DNA of 64,000 nucleotides from JAXMHN01 sp964578605 (GTDB lineage: Bacteria; Verrucomicrobiota; Verrucomicrobiia; Limisphaerales; SIBE01), in the NCBI GenBank assembly GCA_964578605.1, contig CAZODO010000014.1, positions 13,898-77,897 of the forward strand, written 5' to 3'. The position numbers and the translations under genes are program-made. This document shows, piece after piece, positions 16,916 through 26,167 of this stretch. Every line of letters starts with the position of its first letter. Position 1 is the stretch's first letter. The notes under the pieces were generated by a model. It ran no database searches and was not told the origin of the DNA. It saw nothing but the letters and a program-made list of their open reading frames with translations.

Positions 16916-18130
16916 ATGCTTGAGTTCGAGGAAACGCTGAAACGGGAGCTTGCCCTGATTGAGGAGCAGGGCTTGAGGCGCGAGTTGCGCCAGGTCGATT
17001 CGCCGCAGGCGGCTCGGATCATTTGGGATGGCCGTGAGTTGGTGAACTTCGCTTCGAACGATTACCTCGGCTTGGCAAACCATCCGTCCGTCAAGCAGGC
17101 GGCGGTGGAGGCGGTCGAAAGGTTCGGTGCCGGCTCGGGTGCGTCGCGCCTGATCTGCGGTTCGCTCGCGCCGCACCATCGACTGGAGGAAGCGCTCGCG
17201 GCGTTCAAAGGCTTAGAAGCGGCCGTGAGTTTTGGGAGCGGGTATGCCGCGGCGCTGGGGACGATCGGCGCCCTTCTGGGCAAGGACGACTGTGTGGTCG
17301 TCGATCGCCTGGTGCATGCCTGTTTTATCGATGCTGCCCGCTTGAGCGGTGCCAAACTCCGTGTCTTTCGGCATAACGACCTCGGTGATCTGGAGCGCGT
17401 CCTGCGGTCGGTGATTGCCCGGTGCGGCCCGGCTTCCGGCCGGGAATCAACCCCGCGGATCCTCGTGGTGACCGAGAGTGTTTTCTCCATGGACGGCGAC
17501 CTCGCGCCCTTGAAGGGCATCGTCGAGCTGAAAGAGCGTTACGGGGCGTGGCTGATGCTGGACGAGGCGCATGCTACCGGTCTTTTTGGTGAAAGGCGAA
17601 ACGGCTTGGCAAGCGCCTCTGGAGTGGGCGGACGCATCGAGATCCAGATGGGCACGCTCGGCAAAGCGCTGGGGGCTTCCGGCGGCTTCATTTGCGGCTC
17701 GCGACGGCTGATCGATCTTTTGGTAAACCGTGCGCGCAGCTTCATCTTTTCAACGGCCCCGGCGCCTGCGGCCTCGGCGGCCGCCCTGGCCGCCATTAAT
17801 CTGGTGCAGAGCGACACGGGCGCCGGGCGATGTCGGGCGTTGTGGGAAAGAGTCGCGCAGATCGCGAAGCTCGCGCGCAGCGGATGGACCGAGTCGTTGG
17901 CCGCGCCAGGCAGCCCTATTCTCCCAGTGCCGGTCGGCGAGGAACGGGATGCCGTGGCCTTGGCGGATCGCCTGCGTGAGCACGGGTTTGGCATTCCCGC
18001 GGTCCGTTACCCCGCGGTGCCGCGCGGCAAAGCCCGGCTCCGGATGACCCTGACGGCCGGGCATTCGGCGGAGGATATCACGCGCGCGACGGCTTTACTG
18101 GAGGCATTTGGGGCGCTGCGCAAGTCGTAA
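16916..18130 (+). CDS. bioF: 8-amino-7-oxononanoate synthase (biotin synthesis)
   Basis: A 404-residue PLP enzyme of the alpha-oxoamine synthase family. It condenses pimeloyl-CoA or pimeloyl-ACP with alanine. Blocks seen: NDYLGLANHPSVK, GSGASRLICGSLAPHH, LMLDEAHATGLFG and MGTLGKALGASGGF with the PLP lysine. The related enzymes KBL and ALAS share these motifs, but the adjacent bioA favours BioF. It begins 3 bases after the amidohydrolase stop and ends 6 bases before bioA. Confidence 0.92.
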   Translation: MLEFEETLKRELALIEEQGLRRELRQVDSPQAARIIWDGRELVNFASNDYLGLANHPSVKQAAVEAVERFGAGSGASRLICGSLAPHHRLEEALAAFKGLEAAVSFGSGYAAALGTIGALLGKDDCVVVDRLVHACFIDAARLSGAKLRVFRHNDLGDLERVLRSVIARCGPASGRESTPRILVVTESVFSMDGDLAPLKGIVELKERYGAWLMLDEAHATGLFGERRNGLASASGVGGRIEIQMGTLGKALGASGGFICGSRRLIDLLVNRARSFIFSTAPAPAASAAALAAINLVQSDTGAGRCRALWERVAQIAKLARSGWTESLAAPGSPILPVPVGEERDAVALADRLREHGFGIPAVRYPAVPRGKARLRMTLTAGHSAEDITRATALLEAFGALRKS

Positions 18131-18136
18131 GGAAGT

Positions 18137-19549
18137 ATGCATCCACTGGCCAAGCTCGATCATCAGTTTGTCTGGCATCCCTTTACCCAGATGCGGGACT
18201 GGCTTCGGCGTGAACCGATCGTGATCGTCGAAGGGAAGGGCGCCGTGCTGCGCGATGCGGACGGCAAGGAATACCTGGATGCGAACTCTTCGATTTGGAC
18301 CAATCTGCACGGGCACCGCCATTCGAAGATCCATGCGGCCATCCGCCGGCAGCTTTCGAAGATCGCGCATTCGTCCGCCCTGGGGTTTGCGAATGAGCCG
18401 GCGTCATTGCTGGCAGCGGAACTGATTTCCCTCGCCAACCGGGCCCAGGCGCTCACGCCGCATTTGGCAAAGGTATTCTTCTCGGACGACGGATCGACGG
18501 CGCTCGAGGTGGCCTTAAAGCTCGCCTACGAGTTTGCACGACGTTCCGGCCGGAGCAGCAACCCCAAGTTCCTCTCGCTGGATCGGGCGTACCATGGCGA
18601 TACCGTCGGTGCGGTCAGCTTGGGCCATATCGACCTGTTCCATAAGGCGTATTCGGGCTTGCTCTTCACGTCCGAGACTGTCCAGGCGCCTTACTGTTAC
18701 CGTTGCCCGTTCAACCGCGCGGCGCCGGAGCGTGCTGACGGGCGCGAATACCGAAAGTGCCAATGGGAATGCGTTCAGGAGGTCGAACGGGCTTTTGCCC
18801 GGCAACGCGCGGCGGGAAACCCTTTTGCCGCGTTCGTGGTGGAGCCCCGGATGCAAGGTGCGGCCGGGATGATACCGCAGCCGGCCGGCTGGCTGCGCAA
18901 AGTAGCCGAGATCGCGCGCGCGGACGGTGCGCAACTGATTGCCGACGAAGTCATGACGGGCTTTGGGCGGACTGGATCGGTGTTCGCAAGCCATGCCGAG
19001 GGGGTGCAACCGGATTATCTTGCCGTCGCAAAAGGCCTCACGGGCGGTTACTTGCCGATGGCGGCCACGCTGGTGACCCAGCCGGTCTTTGACGCGTTCC
19101 TTGGCGAATATTCCGAGTTCAAGACGTTTTTCCACGGACACAGCTTCACGGGGAACCAATTGGGCGCCGCAGCGGCGCTGTCGAGCCTTGGGCTGTTGAA
19201 CGCGCCTCGGGCGGAGGCTGCCCGGGCGCGGCTCGCGGGGGCATTGCAACGGCAATTGCAGGCGCTCTGGGCGCTCCCGAACGTTGGAGACATCCGCCAG
19301 GTCGGGTTGGTGGTGGGCGTTGAATTGGTCCGCGACTGGCGCACCCGGGAACCGTTCCGTCCGGACGAACGGGTTGGCATTCGCGTTTGCGAAGGGATGG
19401 CCCGGAGAGGCGTGCTCACGCGGCCGGTGGGTGATGTGATCGTTCTGATGCCGCCTTACTGCGCCACGCCGACCCAGGTGGCCCGGATGATCGCCGCGCT
19501 CGCGGACAGCCTTGCGGAGATGCGCCCGCCCGGCGCTCCGAATGCGTGA
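18137..19549 (+). CDS. bioA: Adenosylmethionine-8-amino-7-oxononanoate aminotransferase
   Basis: A 470-residue class III aminotransferase. It converts 8-amino-7-oxononanoate to 7,8-diaminononanoate with S-adenosylmethionine as amino donor. Seen: HQFVWHPFTQMRDW (BioA-specific start), SDDGSTALEVALKLAYEF, YHGDTVGAVSLG, LIADEVMTGFGRTG and AVAKGLTGGYLPMAATL with the PLP lysine. Length is slightly above the 430 usual for E. coli BioA and matches the longer bacillus-type BioK/BioA group. It forms an operon with bioF; bioB and bioD are not in the window. Confidence 0.93.
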   Translation: MHPLAKLDHQFVWHPFTQMRDWLRREPIVIVEGKGAVLRDADGKEYLDANSSIWTNLHGHRHSKIHAAIRRQLSKIAHSSALGFANEPASLLAAELISLANRAQALTPHLAKVFFSDDGSTALEVALKLAYEFARRSGRSSNPKFLSLDRAYHGDTVGAVSLGHIDLFHKAYSGLLFTSETVQAPYCYRCPFNRAAPERADGREYRKCQWECVQEVERAFARQRAAGNPFAAFVVEPRMQGAAGMIPQPAGWLRKVAEIARADGAQLIADEVMTGFGRTGSVFASHAEGVQPDYLAVAKGLTGGYLPMAATLVTQPVFDAFLGEYSEFKTFFHGHSFTGNQLGAAAALSSLGLLNAPRAEAARARLAGALQRQLQALWALPNVGDIRQVGLVVGVELVRDWRTREPFRPDERVGIRVCEGMARRGVLTRPVGDVIVLMPPYCATPTQVARMIAALADSLAEMRPPGAPNA

Positions 19550-19582
19550 CAGCTTTGGCGATTCCTGCCACACTCTGATCGG

Positions 19583-22500
19583 ATGAGACCCGCGAGCCAG
19601 CCCCCAAGAGAACCTGATCCGGCCCGGTCCTCGAGTCCTGCTTGCGGATGTGCCGCGAAGGCTTGTGGCATGGGCCGGCGGGAGTTTTTGAAGGTCTCTG
19701 GTTGGGCGGCGCTGACGGCGGGTGTGGCGCCCTGGCGGGCCATGGCCGGGCCCTTCGCGGCGGCGGACTTCGAGAACCTGGTTCCGGCGGACAAGCGCCT
19801 CAGCCCTGAATGGGTCAAGTCGTTAACGGAGCGCGGGGAGCCCGAGGTCTGGCGCGGTTCCGAGTTGGCGCATATTGGGATGCCGGCCGGCGGGATTGGC
19901 TGCGGGCAGCTCTATATCAGCGGAGACGGCCGTCTTTGGCATTGGGATATCTTTCGCCCCACCTATTCCACCGATTATTCCGAGGTCACGACCGGTCCGC
20001 ATTACGCCGAACCGCTCTCCCAGGACTCTCCCATCGAGCAAGGGTTCGCGCTTCGCATCAATGCGGGCGGGCAGCGCGAGGTCTGGGAACTGGATTCGCG
20101 GGCGTTCCGTGACGTGGCATTTCGCGGCGAGTACCCGATGGCGAAGGCGCGTTTTGAAGACGCGGCGTGTCCGGTCCGGGTGGATCTGGTGGCCTTTTCG
20201 CCCTTCATCCCGCTGAATCCCGACGCTTCCTCTTTGCCGGCGACCGTCCTGCAGTACGAGATCAGGAACACGAGCAAGTCCAAGATCGATGTGGAGATCG
20301 CGGGCTGGTTGCAGAACGCGGTATGCCTGTCGGACGACCTGCCGTCACTTGGCATCCGGCGCAACCGGGTTTCGCGCCGGGACCGAGTCCTGATGTTGGA
20401 ATGTTCGGCAGAACCGCCGCCGGCGCGGAACCGGGCCGAGCGCCGGGCGGACATCCTTTTTGACGGATTCGAACGCGGAACGTACCAGGGCTGGACGGCG
20501 ACCGGCACCGCCTTTGGTTCCGGGCCGGTGGAGCGAAGCGGGATGCCTTCCTACCAGCAGGATCCCGGAGCCCAAGGCCGCGGCCTGGTCAACAGCCACA
20601 ATGCCCGCCAGGGCGAGGATATCCCCAAAGCCGATGCGCACACGGGGACGCTGACGAGCCGGTCGTTCGTGATTGAGCGCGATTTCATTTCGTTCCTCAT
20701 TGGCGGCGGGCAGCACCCCGGCAAGACGTGCCTGAATCTGCTGGTGGACGGCTTGGTGGTCGCCAGTGCCACCGGTCACAACGATCACCGCATGCGCCAG
20801 GAATGCTTTGACGTGAGTGCCTGGCCGGGGAAAACCGCCCAGCTCCAGATCATCGACCAGGTCGAGGGGGCCTGGGGGAATATCGGCGTGGACGAGATCG
20901 TGTTCACGGACGAAATCCCGAGCAACAAGCAATTGGACCAGTTGCCCGGGTATGGCACCATGAGCCTGGCCGTGTTGGACTCCAAGCGATCCGATCCTGG
21001 GGTCGCCGTGGTGGCCAGGCCGGTCACGGCCACCTCCGTCTTCAGTGCGCTCCGGGAGAGAAAGCCGGTGCCCTCAGTCACGACGCGCTTTGGGCAACTG
21101 TTGGCCGGCGCCGTGGGGCGCAAACTCAGTCTCCGGGCGGGCGACAGTGCCAAGGTCACCTTTGTCCTCGGCTGGCATTTCCCGGCTTACCTGAACCCTT
21201 CCGGTGAAATGGCAGCCATCCGGGACATTGGCCAACTGCGCCGCCGCTACGCCCGGAGGTTCGATTCGGCCAGCGATACGGTTTCCTACGTGGCGCGGCA
21301 TCTCGACTCGCTCGCGGGGGAGACGGCGCTTTGGAACGAAACCTGGTACCGTTCCACACTCCCGTTCTGGTTCCTGGACCGCACCTTCCTCACGCTTGAC
21401 ACCCTCGCGACGACCACCTGCCACTGGTTTGATAACGACCGCTTTTACGCCTGGGAAGGGGTCGACTGCTGCCCGGGCACGTGCCAGCACGTCTGGCAGT
21501 ACGCCCAAGGCGTGGCCCGCGTCTTCCCCCAGATCGAACGCGACGTGCGCGAGCGCGTCGATTTCGGCCTTGCCTGGCATGATAACGGCGCCATGGATTA
21601 CCGCGGCGAAAGCGGCCGCAACGTGGCCCATGACGGCTTTGCCGGAACTCTTTTGCGTGTCTACCGCGAACATCAGACCTCTTCGGACAGCGCGTTCCTG
21701 CGGCGACTCTGGCCGCGTGTCCGCAAATCGCTGGAGTACCTGATGCGCGAAGACGCCGACGGCGACGGCCTGCTCGAGGGCGAGCAGTTCAACACCCTTG
21801 ATGCGTCATGGTTCGGTCCCATGGCCTGGGTCAGTTCGCTGTACCTTGCCGCGCTGGCGGCCGGCCGTGAGATGGCCCTGGAGATGGAGGACGAAGCGTT
21901 CGCAAGGCGCTGCCAGCGCTTGATGATCGTCGGCCGCCGCAACCTGGTCGATCGACTCTTCAACGGCGAGTACTTCATTCACAAACCGGACCCGGCCCGG
22001 CCGGAGGCCACGAACACCAACGACGGCTGCCATATCGACCAGGTCTTCGGCCAGAGTTACGCCTGGCAACTGGGGCTCGGCCGCGTGGTTCCCGAAGCCG
22101 AGTGCGCTTCGGCATTGCGGTCGATCTGGCGGTACAATTTCACCCCGGACGTGGGCCCTTACCGGCAGAACTTCAAGGCGATCACAGCCGGGCGCTGGTA
22201 TGCCTTGCCGGGCGAAGGCGGCGTGATCATGTGCACCTGGCCGAAGGGCGGCGCGGAAAGAGCCTCCGGCAAGGGCAACCCCACGTTTGTGGGGTACTTC
22301 AACGAATGCATGACCGGGTTCGAGTACCAGGTCGCGGCCCACATGCTCTGGGAAGGCATGGTCACCGAAGGGATGGCCATCGTTCGGACCATCCACGACC
22401 GGTATCACGCCTCCAAGCGTAATCCCTACAACGAAGTCGAGTGCTCCGACCATTACTCCCGCGCCATGATGAGCTACGGCGTCTTCCTCGCAGCCTGCGG

Positions 22501-22846
22501 CTATGAGTACCATGGTCCCAAGGGCCACCTCGGCTTCGCCCCGCGGATCACTCCGGAGCATTTCCGCGCCGCCTTCACTGCCGCCGAAGGGTGGGGGACC
22601 TTCTCCCAAGACCGCGAGGCGCGATCCCAAAGCCACACCCTGGACCTCAAGTGGGGCAAGCTCCGGGTTCGCACCCTCGCTTTCACGCTCGCGGATGGGG
22701 TCAGACCGGCCCGCGCCAGGGTGCGCGCAGCGGGGAAGTGGATTGATGCCACGGTGCGGCCCGTGGGGAGCCGCGCCGAGATCACGCTCGGCTCGGAAGT
22801 CACATTGAGGGCGGGAGAATCGATGGAGGTGACGGTCTTTCCGTAA
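19583..22846 (+). CDS. Exported GH116-family (GBA2-like) glucosidase with an inserted accessory domain
   Basis: A 1087-residue protein of the bile-acid beta-glucosidase/GH116 type. A Tat-like signal (MGRREFLKVSGWAALTAGVA) starts at residue 30, so ATG 19670 is an alternative start. The N-terminal sandwich (AHIGMPAGGIGCGQLYISGD) is split by an inserted domain at about residues 290-443. The catalytic helical barrel follows with ALWNETWYRSTLPFWF (nucleophile Glu region), DCCPGTCQHVWQYAQG and HDNGAMDYRG, then NTNDGCHIDQVFGQ and GYFNECMTGFEYQ. Members cleave beta-glucosides, beta-xylosides or glucosylceramide. The inserted part is similar to the N-terminal domain of the GH32 protein at 33.5-35.7 kb. 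Confidence 0.88.
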   Translation: MRPASQPPREPDPARSSSPACGCAAKACGMGRREFLKVSGWAALTAGVAPWRAMAGPFAAADFENLVPADKRLSPEWVKSLTERGEPEVWRGSELAHIGMPAGGIGCGQLYISGDGRLWHWDIFRPTYSTDYSEVTTGPHYAEPLSQDSPIEQGFALRINAGGQREVWELDSRAFRDVAFRGEYPMAKARFEDAACPVRVDLVAFSPFIPLNPDASSLPATVLQYEIRNTSKSKIDVEIAGWLQNAVCLSDDLPSLGIRRNRVSRRDRVLMLECSAEPPPARNRAERRADILFDGFERGTYQGWTATGTAFGSGPVERSGMPSYQQDPGAQGRGLVNSHNARQGEDIPKADAHTGTLTSRSFVIERDFISFLIGGGQHPGKTCLNLLVDGLVVASATGHNDHRMRQECFDVSAWPGKTAQLQIIDQVEGAWGNIGVDEIVFTDEIPSNKQLDQLPGYGTMSLAVLDSKRSDPGVAVVARPVTATSVFSALRERKPVPSVTTRFGQLLAGAVGRKLSLRAGDSAKVTFVLGWHFPAYLNPSGEMAAIRDIGQLRRRYARRFDSASDTVSYVARHLDSLAGETALWNETWYRSTLPFWFLDRTFLTLDTLATTTCHWFDNDRFYAWEGVDCCPGTCQHVWQYAQGVARVFPQIERDVRERVDFGLAWHDNGAMDYRGESGRNVAHDGFAGTLLRVYREHQTSSDSAFLRRLWPRVRKSLEYLMREDADGDGLLEGEQFNTLDASWFGPMAWVSSLYLAALAAGREMALEMEDEAFARRCQRLMIVGRRNLVDRLFNGEYFIHKPDPARPEATNTNDGCHIDQVFGQSYAWQLGLGRVVPEAECASALRSIWRYNFTPDVGPYRQNFKAITAGRWYALPGEGGVIMCTWPKGGAERASGKGNPTFVGYFNECMTGFEYQVAAHMLWEGMVTEGMAIVRTIHDRYHASKRNPYNEVECSDHYSRAMMSYGVFLAACGYEYHGPKGHLGFAPRITPEHFRAAFTAAEGWGTFSQDREARSQSHTLDLKWGKLRVRTLAFTLADGVRPARARVRAAGKWIDATVRPVGSRAEITLGSEVTLRAGESMEVTVFP

Positions 22847-22861
22847 ACCTCCCGCCTTGTC

Positions 22862-23161
22862 ATGTCCCTAGAACTCCCGATCGACGGCGTCCTTGATCTG
22901 CACACCTTCCGCCCGCAAGACCTCAAGGAGTTGGTGCCCGATTACCTGGAGGCTTGCCGGGAACGAGGGATTCTTCGCGTCCGCATCATCCATGGCAAAG
23001 GGATCGGCAATCTGCGCCGCACGGTTCATTCCATCCTCTCCAAGCATCCCGGGATCGAATCGTTTGCTTTGGCGAGCACCGGTTTCGGCGGTTGGGGCGC
23101 CACGATCGTGCATCTGACACCGCCGTCCGCCACGCCCAACGCTCCTGGGGCCAAGGAGTGA
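22862..23161 (+). CDS. Small MutS-related (Smr) domain protein
   Basis: A 99-residue stand-alone Smr domain. LDLHTFRPQDLKELVPDYLE carries the LDLH motif, and RVRIIHGKGIGNLRR carries the HGKG motif that defines the family. Smr domains nick DNA or RNA; stand-alone bacterial forms are linked to rescue of collided ribosomes, but the function here is inferred. It follows the GH116 gene by 15 bases and may share its transcript. Confidence 0.9.
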   Translation: MSLELPIDGVLDLHTFRPQDLKELVPDYLEACRERGILRVRIIHGKGIGNLRRTVHSILSKHPGIESFALASTGFGGWGATIVHLTPPSATPNAPGAKE

Positions 23162-23171
23162 TCCGGCGCGG

Positions 23172-23708
23172 TCAGCCGCCGAACAGGGCCCGGGCGACCG
23201 CCAGGAGGAACTGAGCCACAAAGAAAAAGGCCGTCCCTGCCGCAAACACCAGCGCAAGAAACGCCGCGGCAAGCCAGAAAACGATCTGGCGCGCAGGGCG
23301 TTCGGGTGTCGCCGGATTGTAATGCTGATCCAGAAGGCGCAAGTTCCTGATGTTCGCCTTCCAGACCGCGTCAAAGATATCGCCCAAGACGGGAAAAGTC
23401 CCCACGAGCGCTTCCACGGCGAGATTGCCCATCATTTTGGCGAGTACCTTCTTTTGCAGGCCAAGGCGAGCCGATTCGTACACGAGGTAAAATGAGATGA
23501 CCATCCCGACTACGTCGCCCAACCCAGGCAGAACTCCGAGAAGCGGGTCCAAACCGATCCGGTACCCGCTCGGCAGCACGATCGACTGGTCCATCAGGAC
23601 GCTCCATGACCGGATGCGCCGGTAACGGGGATTTTCGGGATAGACGATCCGCTGGGCGCGTTTCCCATCCGCATGTGCGCTGGATTGTGTCGTGAGTTGT
23701 TCGTTCAT
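23172..23708 (-). CDS. DUF4112 membrane protein
   Basis: A 178-residue protein with the DUF4112 pattern: LMDQSIVLPSGYRIGLDPLLG, LPGLGDVVGMVISFYLVYE and GTFPVLGDIFDAVWKANIRN. A C-terminal membrane segment (IVFWLAAAFLALVFAAGTAF) and a second hydrophobic stretch follow. The function is unknown. The longer frame back to 23870 only translates the 11-bp repeat array upstream and its spacer, so I place the start at the ATG at 23708. It is convergent with the Smr gene, 10 bases away. Confidence 0.85.
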   Translation of the reverse strand: MNEQLTTQSSAHADGKRAQRIVYPENPRYRRIRSWSVLMDQSIVLPSGYRIGLDPLLGVLPGLGDVVGMVISFYLVYESARLGLQKKVLAKMMGNLAVEALVGTFPVLGDIFDAVWKANIRNLRLLDQHYNPATPERPARQIVFWLAAAFLALVFAAGTAFFFVAQFLLAVARALFGG

Positions 23709-23787
23709 CCTGGCTCTTTGCTTTGAGCAGGGTAACACCAAACCGCTGGTCAAGCCACGAGGCTGCCAGTTGACGCCGCATAGACTA

Positions 23788-23908
23788 TAAACGCACGCTA
23801 AACGCACGCTAAACGCACGATAAACGCACGATAAACGCACGATAAACGCACGATAAACGCATGTATACATGAGTTTACCATGTGTTTAACATGAGTATGA
23901 CATGTGTA
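23788..23908. repeat. 11-bp-period inverted tandem array (locus B)
   Basis: Eleven 11-bp units in 121 bp. Two TAAACGCACGC, four TAAACGCACGA and one TAAACGCATGT are followed by four degenerate units in the opposite sense (ATACATGAGTT, TACCATGTGTT, TAACATGAGTA, TGACATGTGTA). It begins 79 bp upstream of the DUF4112 start. It closely matches locus E at 53.2 kb. The remainder of the gap to 24113 holds no gene that I can support. Confidence 0.92.
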
Positions 23909-24113
23909 ATTATTGGATGGCTGGCGGATGCGGTTCAGCAAAACCTCGGATCGGCCTTAAGCCCTTTCCCAACCGGCCGCCCTCGCGCGCAACTATCCAG
24001 GCGGCAAAACCGGGCATGGGATGGGTTCGCCAACGGATCGCCAATTATCCCCGGCCGTTGAACACGGTGAAAACCTACGGGGCGGATGGCGGCTGGTTCT
24101 CTGCGGTCGCGGC

Positions 24114-25853
24114 TCAAGAGTTGCCGCATTCCAGGACCGACATGCCCACCAGCTCGATGTGGTTGTCGCTCGAGAGCCGCAAGACGCGAAACCGGAGACA
24201 ATCGAACTCGACGACGGCGTCCAGGGTCGTCCCTTCGGGCCCAAGTTCGCGGCGCATCACGTCGTGGAGCGTCGTCTCGGGAGGCGCGTCGATGTGAATG
24301 GAATAGAACGCCTCCAGCTCGCCGACGGTTGTCGTGCCTCGGAACGGGAACTCGACATCGGTCGGCACTGTTGAAGATTCGTCAGGGTTCTTGCCAAACA
24401 CCTGGTCCACGAGCGATTCCGTTCCTGGCCGAAGCACAAGCATGATGTGATCGCCCGCGTGAATGCGGGTGCTTCCTTGCGGAGGGATGACCTTTCCGTC
24501 GCGGGCGATGAGGGCGATGACGACCCCGCCCGGGAGAGCCAACTCTCTGACAAGGCGCCCGGCCGCCCGAGAGTCTTCGCTAAGGGCGTAATCGACCACT
24601 TTCCCGTCTACTTTGCGAAGGGAACTGATCTCGAGAGTGACGGGCGGTTCAGGATCTCGCGGGCGCTCCAGGCCGAGCAGCCTGGCCGCGGGAGTTAGGC
24701 TGGCCCCCTGGAGCATGGCGGAGACGACCACGATGAAGAACACCACGTCGAAAAGCAGCGACGCCTGCAATGAAATCTCCGGCGTCGCGAGCATCAGGGG
24801 GAAGGTCGCCAGCGTGATCGGCACCGCTCCTTTCAACCCGACCCACGAAAGGAACGTGAGCTCCCGCCAGCTGAACTTGAACGGGAGCGCCGAAATCCAA
24901 ACGGCAACGGGTCGCGCCACCAGCATCAAGACCACGCTGACCAGGAGGGCTTTGCCGCTGACCTCCAACAGCCGGCTCGGAAAGCACAGCAGGCCCAGGG
25001 TGACGAACATGATGATCTGGGCCAGCCAGGCAATCGCGTCATGGAACCGGCGGATTCCTTGCTGGAAAGATAACGGCCGGTTCCCGATCACCACCCCCGC
25101 CAGGTAGACCGCCAGGAAGCCACTCCCGTTCAGGTGAGCCGCGAGCCCGTAGATCACAAGGCAACAGGCGCTCACGAGGACCGGATACATCCCGGTGGCG
25201 CCGAGTTCGATGCGGTTGACGACCCAAGCGGATGCAACCCCTCCGATCAGGCCGAGAACCGCTCCGATCAGCATTTGTGAGGCGAACAAGCCCAGCAGAC
25301 CGGGTCCGAGCGATACGTTGCCGAGCAGGAGTTCAATGCAGCCCACGGTCAGGAAGATCGCCATCGGGTCGTTGGAGGCGCTTTCCACTTCCAGCACGGC
25401 CGAGATCCGCTTCGGCAGCCCAACCCCACCCCAACGCAGGATCGAGAACACGGCGGAAGCGTCGGTAGACCCAACGATGCTCCCCAGCAGAAACCCTTCC
25501 AGCAGGGAGATGCCAAGGATCCAGGAAGCCGCCACGCCCGTGATAGCGGCGGTCACCAGGACCCCCAGCGTAGCCAACAGAACGGACGGCTGCCAGGCCA
25601 CCCGAATTGCACTCAGCGACGTGCCAAGCCCGCCGTCGAAGAGGATTGCCGCCAGCGCGATCGTTCCCACGGCATGCGCAAGCCGGTAATTCTCAAATTC
25701 AATGCCCCCAATGCCTTCCGATCCCGCCACAATGCCGACGACAAGGAACAGGACCAGTACAGGCACGCCGAGGCGAGTCGATAACTTGCTGGAAGCAATG
25801 CCCAGCAAGAGCAACACGCCCGTCACGAGAATCAGAGTGTCAACTGCGAACAT
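24114..25853 (-). CDS. Potassium/proton antiporter of the CPA1/NhaP2 type
   Basis: About 579 residues. The N-terminal 390 form some 12 membrane segments of a sodium/proton-exchanger fold, with LFDGGLGTSLSAIR, GSIVGSTDASAVFSIL, ESASNDPMAIFLTVG and WVGLKGAVPITLATFPL. A cytosolic RCK-C/TrkA-C-like domain follows (SRAAGRLVRELALPGGVVI to HIMLVLRPG), with a short CorC-like C-terminal part. NhaP2 exports potassium in exchange for protons. The ATG at 25853 (MFAVDTLILVTG) is preferred over the longer frame because it gives a normal N-terminal helix. The stretch 25854-26167 has no recognisable gene. Confidence 0.92.
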   Translation of the reverse strand: MFAVDTLILVTGVLLLLGIASSKLSTRLGVPVLVLFLVVGIVAGSEGIGGIEFENYRLAHAVGTIALAAILFDGGLGTSLSAIRVAWQPSVLLATLGVLVTAAITGVAASWILGISLLEGFLLGSIVGSTDASAVFSILRWGGVGLPKRISAVLEVESASNDPMAIFLTVGCIELLLGNVSLGPGLLGLFASQMLIGAVLGLIGGVASAWVVNRIELGATGMYPVLVSACCLVIYGLAAHLNGSGFLAVYLAGVVIGNRPLSFQQGIRRFHDAIAWLAQIIMFVTLGLLCFPSRLLEVSGKALLVSVVLMLVARPVAVWISALPFKFSWRELTFLSWVGLKGAVPITLATFPLMLATPEISLQASLLFDVVFFIVVVSAMLQGASLTPAARLLGLERPRDPEPPVTLEISSLRKVDGKVVDYALSEDSRAAGRLVRELALPGGVVIALIARDGKVIPPQGSTRIHAGDHIMLVLRPGTESLVDQVFGKNPDESSTVPTDVEFPFRGTTTVGELEAFYSIHIDAPPETTLHDVMRRELGPEGTTLDAVVEFDCLRFRVLRLSSDNHIELVGMSVLECGNS

Positions 25854-26167
25854 CCGCCGGCGAATCCGCCCCTGAGACACACCTCCGACAGGAGTCACGG
25901 AAACCGCAATAGCCTAGGAGGTTCGACACCGTTTGGGAAGCCCTGTTGATCGGGATGGGACACTTTTCGCTAGAGCGGGCGCAAATCCGGCCTTCGGCCG
26001 CCCCGCGGACCGCTATCGCAAGCGCATTTTCGTCGAAGTTCCCGGCGGCTTTGACGAGACCCAGCCCGCGTGTTAGGGTCAGCCATTCACGGGGGGCGCC
26101 AATGAGCAATGATCAGTAAAGCCCCACGGCCACCGAGGCGGCTTGGCCTCGCGCATTGAAAGCATTC

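Noticed and set aside
23709..23870. N-terminal extension with CVYRAF repeats on the DUF4112 protein
   Set aside because: The repeated peptide is only the translation of the 11-bp array; the same peptide appears in the methyltransferase extension at 53315.
23902..24297. Rightward frame of 131 codons
   Set aside because: It begins in the repeat array, overlaps the antiporter gene and has no recognisable motif.
25840..26109. Leftward frame of 89 codons upstream of the antiporter
   Set aside because: No family pattern and it overlaps the antiporter start; probably non-coding.
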